This document shows, one piece after another, positions 62,226-64,000 of a DNA stretch of 64,000 bases. Position 1 is the first letter of the stretch. Each line of letters starts with the position of its first letter. Both the position numbers and the translations under genes were made by a program. Source of the DNA: Macrobrachium rosenbergii (taxonomy: Eukaryota > Arthropoda > Malacostraca > Decapoda > Palaemonidae); the NCBI RefSeq assembly GCF_040412425.1, contig NC_089795.1, forward strand, positions 84,417,163 through 84,481,162. Reading direction: 5' to 3'. The notes beneath the pieces are model-generated. The model saw only the letters and a program-made list of their open reading frames with translations. It was not told where the DNA came from and did no database searches.

Positions 62226-62324
62226 TTTATGTTGAGATTCACTATTTCATAAATTTCCTCTACAATTGTTGTAACCTTTTACTCTTTCATTTTCATCTAT
62301 GCTTGTTCTTGCATTGAATTTGAA

Positions 62325-62630
62325 TTGATTATAAAATTTAGGCCAAAGGTAAGGCGCTGGGACCTATGAGGTCATTCAGCGCTGAAAGGGAAATTGAGAG
62401 AGAAAAGCTTTTAAAGGCGTAACAGGAGGAAAACCTCGCAGTTGCACTATGAAACAAGTATTAGGAGAGGGTAGAAAGCAAGGAAGAAGAAAAGAATGTT
62501 ACTATGAGGTACAGCAAAAGGAATTACAAACCTGTGGGCTGCAGCTATAGCTCAAGGACGCTGCAGAGAATTTATCTAATATCTTCTACAGTGCACCATG
62601 ATTTCACTGACGGCACTACAGCCTTTACGG
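62325..62630 (+). mobile_element. Family A retroposon, copy 9
   Basis: Full-length 5' half with an intact hairpin. The 3' half is diverged, with a mutated 3' hairpin (GTGCACCATGATTTCAC). Confidence 0.82.
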
Positions 62631-63047
62631 GGAATTCCCCTTGTATTTTACCGTCTCACTTTCACCCTTCTCTTCACTGTAACGATGGAAGCTTCAATCA
62701 CCGCATCCAATCCGGGCGCAGAGCCCGTTGTACCAAAAAGGACACTATCTGTAAAGACTGAAAACTATTGTCTAGTTCAACTTTCATATATAACGAATAC
62801 ATTTTTCAGTTTTTATCCGCCCTCTCTGTCCCGTTCACTTATCAGACCCTTCGTATTAATTTTGTTATCTTAACCAAAAACCCTTTCTGACAGGGATACG
62901 ATGACCAAACTTTACTTTGCACGTGATGTGAACTACTGCGGACAATATCCCTGCAAACTCACTCCGATTTAAGTTTCCTTCTTCCCAAGCATCCCTGTCT
63001 ATCAGCTGATTTTGCAATCAAATGTTCTTACAGAGAACAGATCAGAA
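62631..63047. other. No gene seen
   Basis: Unique-looking. The frame at 62598-62873 starts inside the retroposon and has no recognisable domain. Confidence 0.5.
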
Positions 63048-63320
63048 TATAGAATTTAAGCCAAATCAGTGACTGGGACCTTCAGGTCTTCAGCACTGAA
63101 ACGGATATTGACAGTAAAAATGTTGTTGAAAGTTTAACAGGAGGAAAACCTCAAAGCAGTTGCACTATGATTTAATTGTCAGGATAGGGTGGAAAGTAAC
63201 ATGTGGAAAAAGAGAATCTGATTTTGAAGGTACAGGAAAAGGATCTGAAAGAGTTGCAGTTAGGGGCCGAAGGGACGTTGCAAAAGAATCTAACGTAATG
63301 CCAAATGCACAGCGTGAATC
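63048..63320 (+). mobile_element. Family A retroposon, copy 10, diverged
   Basis: AATATAGAATTTAAGCCAAA, then AACAGGAGGAAAACCTCAAA and GGGCCGAAGGGACGTTGC. The 5' hairpin is damaged and the 3' end is lost after AATGCC. Confidence 0.78.
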
Positions 63321-63461
63321 AATCAATTAGTAAATAATTCGATTACGGGTTTCTTACAGCTCAAGCGCCTTCACAGTCTTGGTTCTTCAACTCACTTCAA
63401 GCCAGGTTTGAAGTCATCAACCTTTAAACTACTTGAAAATTAATATTTTAATAAAAATAAC

Positions 63462-63790
63462 TACAGCCACTAACCTCCCCATAGAGGAGGGGCAGTGGTC
63501 AATGCAGTTCACGCAGTACACTGCAGACATGGGAAGGGTTCTTTGCAGGGGTCCCTTCGGCCCTTAGTTTCAACCTCATTCCATTTCAGGTACCTCCATT
63601 CATACTCTCTTCTTCCACCTTACTTCCCACCTTCTCCAACAATTGATTCCTAGTGCAATAAAACGAGGTTTTCCTCCTGTTACAACTTAAAACCTTTTAA
63701 CCCTCAGTTTCCTTTCACCGCTGAATATCCTCATAGGTCCCAGTGCTTGGCCTTGACCAAATGTTATATTCAATTTCCATTTCCATACAA
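63462..63790 (-). mobile_element. Family A retroposon, minus orientation
   Basis: The reverse complement of all family landmarks: CCCTTCGGCCC, GAGGTTTTCCTCCTGTTAC, CATAGGTCCCAGTGCTTGGC. It faces the previous copy tail to tail. Confidence 0.82.
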
Positions 63791-64000
63791 ATTTTTCTTT
63801 TAAAGTTTCCATCTACTGCATTCACAGATGATGCTTTGATGGCGTTCAGATAATAGATAAAATGACACTTACAACTGCATATAATCAAGTAAATTTAAAA
63901 TTCAGTCAAGTCTTTTTGGCGGAGACGAGGAAAAGGAGAGAGAGGTACTCTTTAAAACAAACTTAGAAGGCGACAAAGACTATTGACATTGGCTCTCTCA
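63791..64000. other. No gene seen
   Basis: Unique-looking sequence to the window edge. Confidence 0.5.

Overview
This is nuclear DNA from a large, repeat-rich arthropod genome, most likely a decapod crustacean. The evidence is long (AT)n, (AG)n, (CA)n and (AAT)n tracts, many short retroposons and tRNA-derived SINEs, spliced genes with large introns, and no bacterial-style gene packing. A caridean shrimp would fit, but the species call is inference. Almost all long open frames are microsatellite, transposon or antisense artefacts.

Two host genes can be supported. (1) A caveolin on the + strand has exons at 6760-6950, 27509-27687 and 29109-29312, with a 20.5-kb first intron full of repeats. 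The first exon upstream of 6760 was not found. The middle exon is one base short of a whole number of codons: a G is missing near 27541-27544. This is either a real frameshift or an assembly error. (2) A small secreted chitin-binding (peritrophin-A type) protein of 77 residues on the + strand has exons at 35608-35686, 36145-36267 and 37160-37191, with a TATA box and two poly(A) signals. Weaker candidates are a membrane-anchor exon on the - strand (5489-5623) and a possible terminal exon (215-330).

The rest is mobile DNA. About 13 copies of a ~300-bp retroposon with a hairpin at each end are present, five with target-site duplications of 9-15 bp. Four full and one partial copies of a hairpin-ended, Helitron/Helentron-like element occur, one carrying a 91-bp triplication. 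tRNA-derived SINEs, three copies of a MITE with ~50-bp inverted termini, and several LINE 3' ends that run into (AAT)n tracts are also present. From 39.3 to 41.7 kb lies a decayed copy of a widespread invertebrate multicopy gene family (FHxxTGCD motif, Cys-rich tail), flanked on both sides by nuclear-receptor-like AGGTCA half-sites.

The clearest structure is at 52.99-56.9 kb. A hAT (ZBED-like) transposase pseudogene on the - strand is split by a Ty3/gypsy-type LTR element (54961-56520). That element is bounded by TG...CA termini and a 4-bp duplication (CTCT). Leaving out the insert and one CTCT copy brings the transposase frame back into register. A non-LTR element tail with a damaged zinc knuckle and a restriction-like endonuclease motif lies just upstream (51792-52490). 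I found no clear sign of an undescribed functional system. The best leads are the caveolin frameshift, the hairpin-ended elements, the three-hairpin island at 34774-34838, and the AGGTCA-flanked element.
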